NCBI GenBank assembly: GCA_002081555.1 | Contig: MZNV01000452.1 | Location: 1 to 35,703 of the forward strand | Reading direction: 5' to 3' | Origin: Protostelium mycophagum | Taxonomy: Eukaryota > Evosea > Variosea > Protosteliida > Protosteliaceae | Length of the DNA stretch: 35,703 nt | Shown here: positions 11,101 through 24,649 of the stretch, in pieces | Layout: every line of letters starts with the position of its first letter | Position numbering within the stretch: the first letter of the stretch is position 1 | The notes under the pieces: generated by a model | What the model was told of the DNA's origin: nothing | The model's database searches: none | The model's input: the letters and a program-made list of their open reading frames with translations, nothing else | Made by a program: the position numbers and the translations under genes

Positions 11101-12751
11101 ACCCCGAGACACGACAATATGTCATGCAGGACATAACAGAGTACGTAATAGGATTTTGTTAAGAGAGAGTGATGAGAATGGACAACCTTAAGCAGCATAA
11201 ATGGGTCTAAATATTTATTGACTCGTTGTAGAGACGACTCCAAATGGCTGAAGAGGTCCGCCAAGCACGGGGAGTACAGAGAAGGTCAATTGACATGTCC
11301 TGTCATATCTGACATTTGACAGGTCGTGACGTTGTGACAGCGGAAGATGACGAAGACTTGGACACCGCAAATTCCCGAACCCATCTGAAGAGGTCCAAAT
11401 TCAGGGGTAGATCTCGTGCCGAAAGCACGGTATCTTACCGCGAAGGTACACGTCGACAAGCATGACGTCATCTTGACGTTTGACAGGTGGTGACATCATC
11501 ACGGAAGACCGAAACGGAGAAAACGTGGTAGTCTCAAAGTCTAATCGAGCGGAAGCCGAAGACACCCAAAATAGAACTCGGTCAGACAGCCGTCATTCAG
11601 AAAAAAAGGGTCTCGAAATGTCGTCCAGGAGGAATCTGAGAAAATCAGAAGAGCCGATGTCAGAAAAAGAGGATCAGTCCAAAATATTGAGACACCATGG
11701 AGAATATTACCCCACCCATCCCCAGGAGGAAGAAGCCGGAAAATACGAAGAAAATTCGATTCCAGAAATTTCCGAGAAAGCTCCTGAGAAAAAGACTGGA
11801 TTCTTTGAATTTTTGAAGAGGTACGAAATTCCAATTTTTTGCCGGTGGGCGAATGTCCCGAAGCTATTTTTGGATCTGACCGTTGTAGATCGATGAATAT
11901 ACACCAGCCTATGGGGTTAGAGAGGGGAGGGAAGGGAGATATGGAGGTGTTGAGAGAGATACAACGACGAGCCCTGAAAGAATCTCAAGTCGTACACGCA
12001 CAAGTACGTCTGTTGAGAACCTATAGAGATCATTCTATATTGTTTAAAGACTATCTAGATACATTACATTATATTATTTAGAGCCTATATAGATGCATTA
12101 TATTATATTGTTTGTGCTTTTTGTCTGCCGCTTTGCCGCAAAATATTGAAGAAATTTCTTTGAATTTTAAAAGATTTGACATAATGCTGGTGTCTGGTGA
12201 TTTACAGAAAAGCCTCCAGTCTACAACTTGTTGGAATTTTCATTGGATTTTCATTGGATTTTCATTGAATTCGAATAGGTAATCCCGCCACAGCCCCAAC
12301 CCCCTATCGTGGAGGCAGAATCCATCCCAGTTGTTATGAGGTTTGAATTACATCGTTGTAGAACGCCGTCTTTATACCATCCCTTCTTCTCGATGTAATT
12401 TTTGGCGCCAAAAATCCGCACCCAAACTATCATAATGATGACGTCATCAGCCCCCTGGTCAAACCTACCCTGGTGACCGTGCCAGACCCCGACCCCCCGG
12501 CTGAAAATGAGCCCATCATACTGGACCCTGTACAGTCTTACAGCGACCCTCTACAACCCGTCTACAACCCCGACGTAACCCCCAACCCCGATGACACACG
12601 TCACGACGTCACGCCCCCCGTCCACAACGAACCTGGCGTTGTAGAGGGGGGAGAACCCGCCTCTGAGAAGGAGGAGGTGTCTGGTGGGGATATGCTGAGA
12701 AGGGCGGGGTATTTTCCAACAGCAACTTCAAGCGAGGTGCAAACTCTTTGA
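8187..12751 (+). CDS. Fungal-type Na+/H+ antiporter (CPA1, NHA1/SOD2-like)
   Basis: Membrane exchanger of Na+/K+ for H+, 902 residues. Exons: 8187-8323, 8385-8493, 8546-8689, 8750-8794, 8930-9012, 9234-9468, 9509-9591, 9653-9924, 9982-10035, 10092-10186, 10526-10786, 10834-10894, 10999-11140, 11232-11284, 11323-11445, 11487-11820, 11889-12003, 12279-12340, 12451-12751. Family hallmarks in order: VASGVSLPRAYLKKEW-type region, ALVIAACVAPTDPVLASS, KGKFADEHVPPHLQNI, the ion-binding segment SGANDGAGYPFLFL, LLGSDDLLSCFVAG, SHFQEIIDNILNLSVFVYIG, and LREGLFAGWFGPIG. A cytoplasmic tail of about 480 residues is charged, with EGDKMIIEDPKTGNVRVF typical of NHA1 tails, and ends in a proline/acid-rich stretch. 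The exon 9 donor (GTCGAT) is weak but keeps the frame. The 339-nt intron after exon 10 could hide another exon. Regulation through the tail is inferred. Confidence 0.92.
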
Positions 12752-12867
12752 AGATTTTATAACTCCGTCTTCTAATGATCTGATCATGTTTAGGGTCGAG
12801 AGTGACACAATGGCATGTAAAGATGTGATGAAATGAGCACGATGTGGCTGATGCTTTCGGAAAAAAG

Positions 12868-12881
12868 AAATAAATTTATTT
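12868..12881. terminator. Palindromic bidirectional poly(A) signal
   Basis: aaataaatttattt reads AATAAA on both strands. It lies between the antiporter stop (12751) and the RasGAP stop (12968) and can serve both convergent transcripts. Confidence 0.75.
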
Positions 12882-12967
12882 CGAGTCTGACTATCTACAA
12901 CTCCTCATGAAATGACGTCACCATGCGTAGGTGGTGCTCGTGTATATGATCATCACATCTCATCCTC

Positions 12968-14121
12968 TTAAATGGTTCTCATCGTGAGATAGATGTCTCC
13001 TGAATGAGGCCTCATGTTGTTCGGTCTGTGTGCCTCTCCGAAAAATTTTCTGAAAAACATGAAGGACCTCTCCACCCTCTTTGGATCTTTTTTGACGGTC
13101 GATTGGACGATCAAGGACGCCCGTTTCACCTATTTGAATTTTAAAATGTGGCGGGAAGATTTTGGCGGGATTACCTCTGTTGGGTTCGTGAGCTCGGACC
13201 AGGCGAAAATTAGTTTCTGTACATCTTCCGCTGGAATGTCTTCGTCCTGGCAACATTAACATCTTCATCTTTCAAATGAAGGTTACCTTCTTTACTCTAC
13301 AGATCCTTTCACTGATGTAATGACTCAAAGTGAAGAGATTGTGTTGCATGATGTCGTCGTCTCCATCTCTTGGTGAGGTTAATGCTGGACAGAGGTAATT
13401 ATATAAGAAGAAGGCTTGTCCGCTGCTAATGATATGTCTGACGGGGAATTGTATTTTGGTCTTGGCTTCTAAAGTGGACAAATATTGTCGAATGAAACTG
13501 AAAAGAATAAATATTTTGAAGATGGTGAGGGTATCTCACATTGGACAGTCAAAGATTGTTTCTGCCAAACTCTCTGAAAGTATTGAGATCGACTTGGCCA
13601 AAATCTGGCTTCCAATCGGTGTGTCCATCTGATGTCGTTATTGGAATTGTTTTCGAATCTCGAGCCAACCCACCTCCATCTTAGTGTCTAGAGTACCAAT
13701 ATATTCCCGAACTGGTTGTAGCAGCTTTCTCATGAAGATAACCCCTTGGAACCCGCTCATTAATCTGTCGGTCAAGACATCGCAAAATCCTGAGCTAGTC
13801 TCTCCAGATATGAAGCCGAGACGGTTGGTTTCTATTGATTGAGAAAGAAGAAGGTCTATGATCCACTCGATTAAGGTTTCGGATAGGTAATTATCGAAAA
13901 CGTCACAGAGATGGATGGCCAGCATCTGTTGATCTTTGACATCAAGACGGCACAGGTTCAACTCTAACAGTGTGAAGTTTCCTCTGAGTGTATCCTTCAT
14001 CGTGTCAGTTGGACATCCTCGACATTCTCCTGCTCACCGCACATAACATCGCCGCCGCATCATTTTCATTCCTCGCCATTGAGACTCGGGTCATAGACTT
14101 GGCTCTGCTTAACGCCGACAT
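12968..14121 (-). CDS. RasGAP/IQGAP-type GAP-related protein, 5' end unclear
   Basis: Likely Ras-family GTPase regulator. Exons: (about 14121)-14038, 13994-13674, 13628-13540, 13497-13296, 13246-13175, 13129-12968. The five downstream exons are phase-consistent and give 281 residues. The helical part LAIHLCDVFDNYLSETLIEW and SGFQGVIFMRKLLQPVREYI resembles the RasGAP core. GQAFFLYNYLCPALTSPRD matches the FLR-xxx-PA-xx-P signature, and the following helices fit IQGAP-like order. Where catalytic RasGAPs have the arginine finger (LFRxN), this protein reads LGFISGETSS, so GAP catalysis is doubtful and a pseudo-GAP or effector-binding role is possible. Start uncertain: the upstream exon overlaps a tandem duplication and an open plus-strand frame; an ATG at 14000 is an alternative. 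Confidence 0.7.
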
Positions 14122-14531
14122 TGTCTTTACTATTTTCGTCTGGTTGCTCAACAGACTTTTTCCTCTCTGTTGAGCAACCAGACTTTTTGCTCCTGAGAAA
14201 CACAAAGACCTTTTCTTTCGGCGATCACCCCTATGAGCATCTACGTGAGCGTAACGCGTTCATCACGTTCAACTAACGGGGCTGGTTGCCATGGATTTAT
14301 GGTAAGGATTCCTCGCCATTGAGACTCGGGTCATAGACTTGGCTCTGCTTAACGCCGACATTGTCTTTACTATTTTCGTCTGGTTGCTCAACAGACTTTT
14401 CCTTTTTGCTCCTGAGAAACACAAAGAGGCCTTTTCTTTCGGCGATCACCCCTATGAGCATCTACGTGAGCGTAACGCGTTCATCACGTTCAACTGACGT
14501 GGCTGGTTGCCATGGATTTATGGTAAGGATT
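14071..14531. repeat. Tandem duplication with a snap-back inverted repeat in copy 1
   Basis: Copy 1 is 14071-14310, copy 2 is 14311-14531; both start cctcgccattgagactcggg and end near ggtaaggatt. Copy 1 has about 23 extra bases that form a perfect 17-bp inverted repeat, gtctggttgctcaacag (14138-14154) against ctgttgagcaaccagac (14167-14183). Copy 1 overlaps the first exon of the RasGAP-like gene. Confidence 0.9.
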
Positions 14532-14913
14532 CTTTCGTCTCCAATTTTATTGATAAATATTTGGATTTGGTGTACTTGTCCCATGCGATGGTAATGACCA
14601 GGGTTTTTGGGCGACTTTTCGAGTTAGTATTGAACATCATTTTGGAACAATCCCTGCTAGAAGAAACACACATGGGTCACCTCTATCATTCTGAGGGCTG
14701 AGCTGCGAGCCTTTCTCTGTGTCAGTATTAAAAGGTGATGGGAATTTTTGTCTAAACTCATTTCGTTCACAGAACAGGGGCGTTCTTCGTTTGTGATGAC
14801 TGAGATCTCCCTCTATATCGCGTCTGTTGCGCGGAGAATTCCAAACAATAGCTAAAAATAGGTGTACATCATATTATCGTTGTAGAACACAACCCGTGAC
14901 CTTGCCCACAAAC
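14532..14913. other. Spacer with an unrecognised plus-strand frame
   Basis: A plus-strand frame runs from the second duplication copy to a stop at 14699-14701 (KDSFVSNFIDKYLDLVYLSH and on). It looks protein-like, but both duplication copies carry a stop (TAA or TGA) just upstream, so no start or splice link is established. It could be the tail of a broken gene. The rest to 14913 shows nothing recognisable. Confidence 0.3.
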
Positions 14914-15049
14914 ATTTCGTTCCTTGCAGCCGCATCTCCCGCCAAAAGACATTTTCGTTCCTTGCAGCCGCATCTCCGCCAAAAGAGTAGATCCAAATTT
15001 TCGTTCCTTGCAGCCGCATCTCCGCCAAAAGAGTAGATCCAAATTTTCA
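14914..15049. repeat. Three-copy tandem repeat of about 48 bp
   Basis: Units contain tcgttccttgcagccgcatc followed by tcc(c)gccaaaaga. The first is shorter; the second and third share the tail gtagatccaaatttt. The array lies just downstream of the malic enzyme stop and contains the CCCGCCAAA word found elsewhere. Confidence 0.9.
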
Positions 15050-15060
15050 ACAAGACACGT

Positions 15061-18341
<3,281 letters not shown>

Positions 18342-19277
18342 GTTTGGGTTGGTCTGGAAATGATGTTTGTATTCGGACTTTTCGTTGTAGATTTTCGGCA
18401 CGGCGCTCCATCTGGATGCATGGACAACAGATGAGGGTTTCCCTCCAGACTCTGAAGTGGGCGTCTATAACGTTGGGATAAATATTACACAGCAAAAAAT
18501 GTGAATTTATTATTTTGGTCTATTCCATGGGTGTTGTCTTCATTTTAGAAGAAGAATATCATCTCCCTGTCTTTCATCTCTGCAGAGGAGCCGTTTCGAA
18601 GGACCCACAACATCAGAACATGTTCCGACAAAAATGTCAAAATGTTTCAGTGGCATCTTCTCATTCCACCAACGGCCTGATACGACACAATGATCTCTTT
18701 TTTAAGGCAACATCTTCAAATATACGTCCAGCTAATACTCTTACCTCTAAAATGGTGGAAGAGTTAACGAGAACATGTACGCCAGGCTCCGACTCACTCT
18801 GTGTATATAATGCTCATCATGTCACAAAGCCGATCGATCGATTTAGAACGGCCTCTGTCTACTTCCATATCAGTTATGGCCCAGCTGGGCATAGGTATCA
18901 TCTTCCATACGGCTTCGAATCGGGTTGAGAAGTGCTGTGAGAAATCAACCAAACTCAGGACGTCCGACGACGTGGCCGAAATATCCGCCCGCATCTTAAC
19001 GCAAAGCGTCGCATTTGTAAACGTCGACTGATGAGACCAGGAAGGAAGGAGTTCCCCGCTTTTGAGAAGAAAGTGAGTTCTTCAGGTGTCTTTAGCGTAG
19101 ATTTGACATGTGCATGTCTATATTTTGGATAATTTCCGAGTCGCAACGCAGTGAGAAATCTCTCGGTCGCGGTAAAGAACGTGATATTTACGTGATCGAC
19201 GCGGTGTCTTCAGAACACCGTTTTTTGACCCCGAAGAATCATTTTTCAGGCGCAGCCCCAAAAAACAACACAGCTCA
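18342..19277. other. Region upstream of malic enzyme with unresolved coding potential
   Basis: 18342-18464 is in frame with malic enzyme and may be its N-terminus. On the minus strand about 18994-18797 reads SLVDFSQHFSTRFEAVWKMI and on, ending at a good GTGAGTC donor. The same stretch is also open on the plus strand to a stop near 19031. I cannot decide between them and recognise no domain. 19165-19212 holds CGGTAA/ACGTGA-type repeats just before the mucin-like gene. Confidence 0.3.
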
Positions 19278-19628
19278 ATGAAGGTTCTTTTCTTTCTCTT
19301 CGCTCTGGTTGCTCTCCTTGCCGTCGTTCAGGCCCAAGACGCCACAGTAACCACCACCACAGTGGTACCCACTACTTCAACCGAATCCGCCACTACAGTC
19401 GTGACCACCACCACAGCGGCACCCACTACTTCAACTGAATCCGTCTCTACAGTCGTAACCACCTCCACAGCGGCACCCACTTCGACCGGACCAGTTGCTT
19501 CCACATCCGGACCCTCCACCTTCACCACAGCTGTCCCCTCTACCAGCACATTCACGACAACCCCCAAAGGATCTGCTGCCACCGTTGTTTTGGCCGCCTC
19601 CGTCGCTGCTTTTGCCCTCTTAGTATAA
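19278..19628 (+). CDS. Small mucin-like secreted protein, probably GPI-anchored
   Basis: Intronless gene for 116 residues. An N-terminal signal peptide (MKVLFFLFALVALLAVVQA) should be cleaved before QDAT. Residues about 22-95 are Thr/Ser/Pro/Val-rich with imperfect repeats (VVTTTTAAPTTSTES), a likely substrate for O-glycosylation. The C-terminus has a small-residue site (KGSAA) followed by the hydrophobic tail VVLAASVAAFALLV, as in GPI-anchor signals. A cell-surface coat role is inferred; there is no catalytic motif. The opposite-strand frame over the repeat is an artefact of its composition. Confidence 0.88.
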   Translation: MKVLFFLFALVALLAVVQAQDATVTTTTVVPTTSTESATTVVTTTTAAPTTSTESVSTVVTTSTAAPTSTGPVASTSGPSTFTTAVPSTSTFTTTPKGSAATVVLAASVAAFALLV

Positions 19629-20419
19629 AAGCACGACGTTTATCAACGTTTCAGACGTTAATTGTAGATTATTTTTATACTTTTTGAACCTTTTTGTATA
19701 GACACGAGATGTACGATTACGATGTGGACGTGAATGAGAGCCGAACCAAAAGATTCTGTCCATGCCTTGGCTACTGTCCATGGCGATTAATCACAAGCAC
19801 GGATGCAACTCTAGTTGAATTTGTACATGTGTCCCATCAGATGCAGGTGACGTTTATTTTTGGCGTCCGGCTTGCCAAAATTCTCAAATAAATAATTTTG
19901 AGTGCGCTTTGTACATTCAAAATTATCGAAAGAGTTGTACCAATTGAAATTTTCAATTGAAAGACAAACTCACGGTCAGATTTTAAAATACCTTTGTTGT
20001 CTGAATCATTGCGTCCTGTTGAAGTTAGTCCAAGTAAAAGTCTGAATTCACATAGCGAAATGCCATCTACAACATTGTAGAGTGGAGATTATTGTAGTGG
20101 TGAAGGTCCCTGATAGCACACTTAGATCTCGGAAACTGTTGGAGTTGCGTCCACAGATTTTTGTGGGAGAGATTTTAACTCAGCGTTCACATCTTACCGC
20201 AGATCTGTCACGGTAACGAACGTGTCTATATCTCCAATATTTTCAAGTTGAAAATTGGTCCACACCCTGGGCCCGCCGAAAAATCTATTTGTTTGACAGC
20301 AATCCATTTCCTGGGTCGAATAACAAGAACAGATTTAAGAGAACACAATCAGTTACAGTGTCAAAGGGGACGAAACCCAAAGGAAACTGCCACACTTGAT
20401 TTTATCTCACAGTCAGACA
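19629..20419. other. Spacer with a short unassigned plus-strand frame
   Basis: An ATG at about 19709 opens MYDYDVDVNESRTKRFCPCL and on to about 19846, followed by GTGACG, a possible donor. It could be a first exon, but no continuation was found. 20066-20081 is the palindrome-like atctacaacattgtagag. 20192-20225 has taccgcagatctgtcacggtaa, one of the CGGTAA hairpins. The rest up to the kinase start looks non-coding. Confidence 0.3.
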
Positions 20420-21373
20420 ATGAGAGAGAAGTACCAAGTAGAGAAGGTCCTCGGACAAGGTGAATATTCTCATTGTCTACATTTGTCAGATCAGCCAAGA
20501 TGACATTCTTCAGGGGGCTTTGGAAAGATCTTTCAATGTCATCTGGGCAGCGATCTCGACAGTAAAGTCGCCATCAAGCAGATGAAAAAGAGTGCCTCTG
20601 GATCATCTGAATCGGTCATCAAGAGAGAGTTCGAGGCAGGAAAGAAATTAAGACATCCGAATTTAGTTAGAGTGAGAGGTTGTTACGAAACGACGTCATC
20701 CCACTGCCTCGTGATGGACATTGTGGAAGGCGAAAATCTATATGAGAATTTAAACCGCACCAATTTTCTGCCGGTGGGAGAATGTCGGGCTAAGCGGCTG
20801 TTTGGTGGACTTTTAGAAGGTGATCTCACCTTCATGTTCATTTTTAATGTATGATTGACGAGTTCCAGCTGTGACTTATGTACATAAAAAAGGAGTCGCA
20901 CACTTGGACATCAAATTGGAGAACTTGATTGTGGATCAACAAGATCACATAACACTGATCGACTTCGGGCTCTGTGCGAAGCTCAACCAAAGATGCGACA
21001 GGTTCGCGGGGTCAGCGGACTACGCCTGCCCAGAGATCTGGAACAAGACACCGTTTGCCCCCGCAGCCGCTGATATCTGGAGCATGGGTGTGATCCTCTT
21101 CATCTTGCTCACCGGCGGAATGCCATTCTATGGGGATGAGATCACCTCTCATGCAGAGACAGATCTCCCATGGCCGAACGTGAGTCTCATTTCGAGGATG
21201 GATAAGATGCTGATGTCTTTTAGTGGGTTTCTGCAGAAGCAAAAGATCTTGTTGATAAAATGTTGACAGTTGATCCTTCATCAAGGATCTCAGTACAACA
21301 AGTATCGCGGCATCCATGGCTCCAGAGACGACCAGAATCGATTTTTTCGCGATTAATAAAAAGCAAGCGGTGA
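20420..21373 (+). CDS. Protein kinase, CAMK/SNF1-like, with HLD catalytic loop
   Basis: Serine/threonine kinase of 268 residues that is almost only catalytic domain. Exons: 20420-20459, 20514-20819, 20869-21179, 21224-21373. It has a glycine loop LGQGGFGKIF, ATP lysine in VAIKQMKK, helix C glutamate in REFEAGKKL, catalytic loop HLDIKLENL, metal-binding LIDFGLC, CPEIW in place of APE, DIWSMGVILFILLTG, and the CAMK-typical HPWL near the C-terminus. The catalytic Asp, Asn and DFG are kept, but the usual HRD arginine is Leu. Such a kinase may not depend on activation-loop phosphorylation (inference). Substrate unknown. It ends RLIKSKR with no regulatory tail. Confidence 0.93.
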
Positions 21374-21577
21374 AACACCAACTACTATTCAAAGTCTATA
21401 TTTAGAACTATACAGTTGTAGAAAGAATCGAAAAGATGATTTTCAGCGATAGATGGGAGTTGTAGATACAAAATCCGTTCGGTGAACGATTTTATAGACA
21501 TGATGTCCAAGGCCATTCGTAGGAAATGAACAAAACACAACGACCAACGCTAAACAAATTCAAAAGAACGAGAAGAG

Positions 21578-22616
21578 ATGGAACGCACATCAAGTCAAGT
21601 CGAGAGGTTCAGCCCAGTGAATGGTGCAATCACAAGCTATGACATCACAGAGGAGATCCTTCAGAGAGTAGTTTACAGTTTCTTGAGTGTGAAGGAACAA
21701 GATCGCGCCTTTGCTACTTTAAGACAAGTTTGCCGGATGTGGAGAGATCAAGGTGAGCATTGTCTGAAGATGTTTGCGTTAATGTTGGTGGTTTGTCGCA
21801 AAATTGTTTTAGTTCCCGCCAAGACTGTTGTTTTGATTTTTGAAATTGTTCAACTGACAAACTACAGTGGACTATTTCTTTTTGGAACTTCGTCATTACC
21901 ACACCTCCAATATTTATTTTCTTTTGCTTCTTTTGCGGTGTGGTGTTGATCCATCAGCTGAGGACAATCTGGTTCTTCAATATGCGGTTCAAAGAGGCAG
22001 TACCACAAGAGCGAAAATACTGCTGGCGGATAGCCGCGTGGACCCATCTTCCAATCAAAACTACGCCATCAGAATGGCATCAGCATTTGGACATTCTGAG
22101 ATCGTGAGGATGCTGCTGGCAGACAACCGCGTGGATCCATCAGTGGAGGACAACTACGCGATCGTGGCGGCCTCCTCATGTGGATGTGTGGAGATCGTGA
22201 GGATGCTGCTGGCAGACAGCCGCGTGGATCCGACAGTTGATCACAACCACCCCATTCAGGCCGCTGCCGAAAACGGTCATACAGAGGTGGTGAAGCTGTT
22301 GCTTTCAGACAGTCGCGTGGACCCATCTATGCGAAATGACTTTGCCATCCGTATGGCGTCAGAGAATGGACACACAGAGGTCGTAAAGACACTACTGGCA
22401 GACCACCGCGTGGATCCATCAGCAATGTATGACTACGCGATTGGGGCCGCATTTGCCGGGAAGCACATGGAGATCGTGGAGCTGTTGAAGGCAGACGCCC
22501 GTGTGGACCCTTGTATAGATCTAAATTATACTTTCGCAAGTCTGTCAGACAGACAACGCTCCATCAGGGAGATGGAGGATCTTGAGAGAAAAGTGCTGAC
22601 GATCGAAGATTGTTGA
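21578..22616 (+). CDS. F-box-like/ankyrin-repeat protein with RVDPS repeats
   Basis: 307 residues in two exons: 21578-21752 and 21868-22616. The first exon encodes an F-box-like motif (EEILQRVVYSFLS, then LRQVCRMWRDQ). The second encodes about seven ankyrin repeats of the form LLADSRVDPSxxxNYAIRxA with xGHTEVVK. The repeats are also alike at DNA level, for example gaggatgctgctggcagaca recurs, which points to recent repeat amplification. F-box plus repeat proteins commonly select substrates for SCF ubiquitin ligases; that role is inferred. The gene is convergent with the next F-box/ankyrin-like gene and ends with a poly(A) signal directly after the stop codon. Confidence 0.9.
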
Positions 22617-22622
22617 AATAAA
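22617..22622 (+). terminator. Poly(A) signal directly after a stop codon
   Basis: AATAAA begins at the base after the TGA of the ankyrin gene (22614-22616), so the 3' UTR would be only tens of bases. Confidence 0.65.
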
Positions 22623-22807
22623 GATTTCCCGCCAATTCTTAAATTTTGAATTTTTCAATTCACTTGGCAACCTTCTCTTCTGTCAAAAACAAAAAATTTA
22701 AAAAAGGGCGCCAGAATCCGAAACTTAAGTTTCAAAATCGTAAGAAGTTCGCCCAGTGACAAGTTCTCCAAACTCATCTTTCTGAAAACAGGCCATAACA
22801 CCTGACT

Positions 22808-24071
22808 TTAGTGTCTATCTTTATTAAACAAGTCTTCTCTGTATGATGCATCACTGTCTGCCCTCTCCTCATCAAACATCCATTCAATCTCCTGTATTCC
22901 ACATCTATGTCTCAATGATAGTATATAGCGTGCGGCTTCAAATCTTCTGTACATCTGCATGGACTTACAACAGCAGAGATGAAATTTGGTCCTGGTCTCG
23001 AATTTACTAAATGCCCCATCGTAAGCGCATTTCAGTGTGTCTCTGCTGATGTTACCTAACCCGCTGTGCAGAAACTTCATCGCTTCCAGATGACAGCCAG
23101 ATGAAGCTGCTGCAAAGTGCCTTTCTTCGAATGTAACCCCTTGTGCCAAGGCAAGCTGTAACAATGGTACATTGCCAGTGCCTGAGATATGAATGTGTTC
23201 TGTAGATATCCTCACTCCTTGTGTCTCCAGATACTGCACTCTCTCCACCACATCTGGAGCGTCATCAAGTATTACAATCGCTAGAATGTTCTTTGTATAT
23301 CCTCTTCCATTGGCCCCCACAAAACCACCCATAATTACCTGCATCTGACAATTGCGAGGCGTACTTCTCGCAAAGGTCAACTCGTCCAGCCCAAAGAAAG
23401 GACGTCAGAGGGTCCTCATAAGGAGGGCAATGCTGGAAAAGGTAATCCTTCAGATCTTCATCCCCTTCCATCCCGTTGAGGTATGTTGTACCACTCATGG
23501 TGGCACCTCTTTTGATGCACCATCTCAATGTCTTCAGATTAAAATTCCCTGCGTTATCACACATCTTCTGTACTTGATCATATTTAAGATTAAGCCATTC
23601 TAATATGTGAAGATGTCCACCTCGTCCTGCCTGATATATCAAATCCTCATATTCTTTGTCGTTAAGACTCCTGTAAAACTGCTTGATCACATCTAAGCAG
23701 CCCCTCTTTGCAGCGTATATCACTGCGGGAGCGAGGATTTTGTTCCCAATCTCCTTTCTTCGATGGAGAGTGTTAACGAATTTCTCATCGTGGCATTGTT
23801 TGGCAATCTCTTCAAAATCACAGCCGCAAGGTGATCTGACACCAAGGTCAAGCCACCATAAAATCAGATCCTTGGAGCTTGACGGTGCCTTTGTGCGGAC
23901 TGCATCCACCCTCTCTCTCCTAAGAACTGCTTGCACCGCTTGTGACCACATGCGACAAGTGAAGGCAAAAGGTATCAAGTCGTTTGGCAGAAAGTAGGAG
24001 GAGAGTATCTCTTCAAGTGCATCGGAGATCAGTGTGGCCATTGAAAATGTGGGTCTGTTGTTTTTGACCAT
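22808..24071 (-). CDS. F-box-like protein with degenerate ankyrin-type repeats
   Basis: 401 residues in two exons: 24071-23339 and 23280-22808. The ATG at 24071 is in good context (aaaaATGG); an in-frame ATG at 24152 is an alternative. The F-box-like head reads ALEEILSSYFLPNDLIPFAF then CRMWSQAVQAV. After it come loose ankyrin-like units such as AAKRGCLDVIKQFYRSL, AGRGGHLHILEWL, and AAASSGCHLEAMKFLHSG, of the kind common in amoebae and large DNA viruses. The intron starts GTAATTATGG and ends TTCTAG; removing it joins LSDA to AIVILDDAPD in frame. Substrate-adaptor function is inferred only. Confidence 0.85.
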
Positions 24072-24649
24072 TTTTACTTTACGTAAAAGACATCCATTTA
24101 CAATGTTACAAAATTGTCGGTTCACTTTGAAATTTTGGCGGTTAGAAACCACGGTAACTACCGTGAGCCAGCTGCTACTAACGCTCCTAACGTGCCAAGC
24201 ACGGTAACTACCGTGTGCCGGCTGCTACTAATTGGCAAAAATCATAGTGGAGATTGTAAGTATACATACAATTTTCAGGACTCGCCCGTTCGCCGTAATC
24301 ATTGATCTCAAAGAAGATAGATATTCTATTTTTGTTATGAAAGAACTGTTCGGTTGTGTTTTTGATGATTGCAGTTCCTGCCAATGAGATTGGTGGGAGA
24401 AATTTGTATATAGGCTCTGCCAACAAGTTAGCTCGCAAATCAACTAATAATTTCTCGAAAAAACAGTTTTTAATTGAAAGTCGTCGTTGTAGATTACCAC
24501 AATCCAAGAAAATGTCAGGATGCTGACATTCCCGATTACAGTAATCATTTACGATAACTTAATGTAAAATCTCGGTTATTAACGTGATTATATCATTAAT
24601 ATGAGTAAGCGAAACGACAAAAACCCCTGAACCAACAGGCAAATACAAA
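24072..24649. other. Divergent promoter region with duplicated CGGTAA hairpins
   Basis: Separates the minus-strand F-box gene from the plus-strand transporter. 24145-24235 carries two copies of a hairpin block, cacggtaactaccgtg followed by gctgctacta. A GTTGTAGAT word lies near 24487, and an isolated cggttattaacg near 24572. No coding evidence. Confidence 0.6.

Noticed and set aside
18801-19031. 76-codon plus-strand frame upstream of the mucin-like gene
   Set aside because: The opposite strand is equally open and ends at a better splice donor. Neither side has a recognisable motif, so no gene was called.
19328-19582. 84-codon minus-strand frame opposite the mucin-like gene
   Set aside because: It is the shadow of the ACC/ACT threonine repeats. 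It lacks a signal peptide or domain, while the plus strand has both signal peptide and GPI tail.
22069-22539. Two minus-strand frames across the ankyrin repeats
   Set aside because: They are repeat shadows; the plus-strand ankyrin consensus is unambiguous.
24145-24235. CGGTAA hairpins considered as rho-independent terminators
   Set aside because: The genome is eukaryotic and there is no following T-run. They recur in intergenic and intronic positions unrelated to gene ends.
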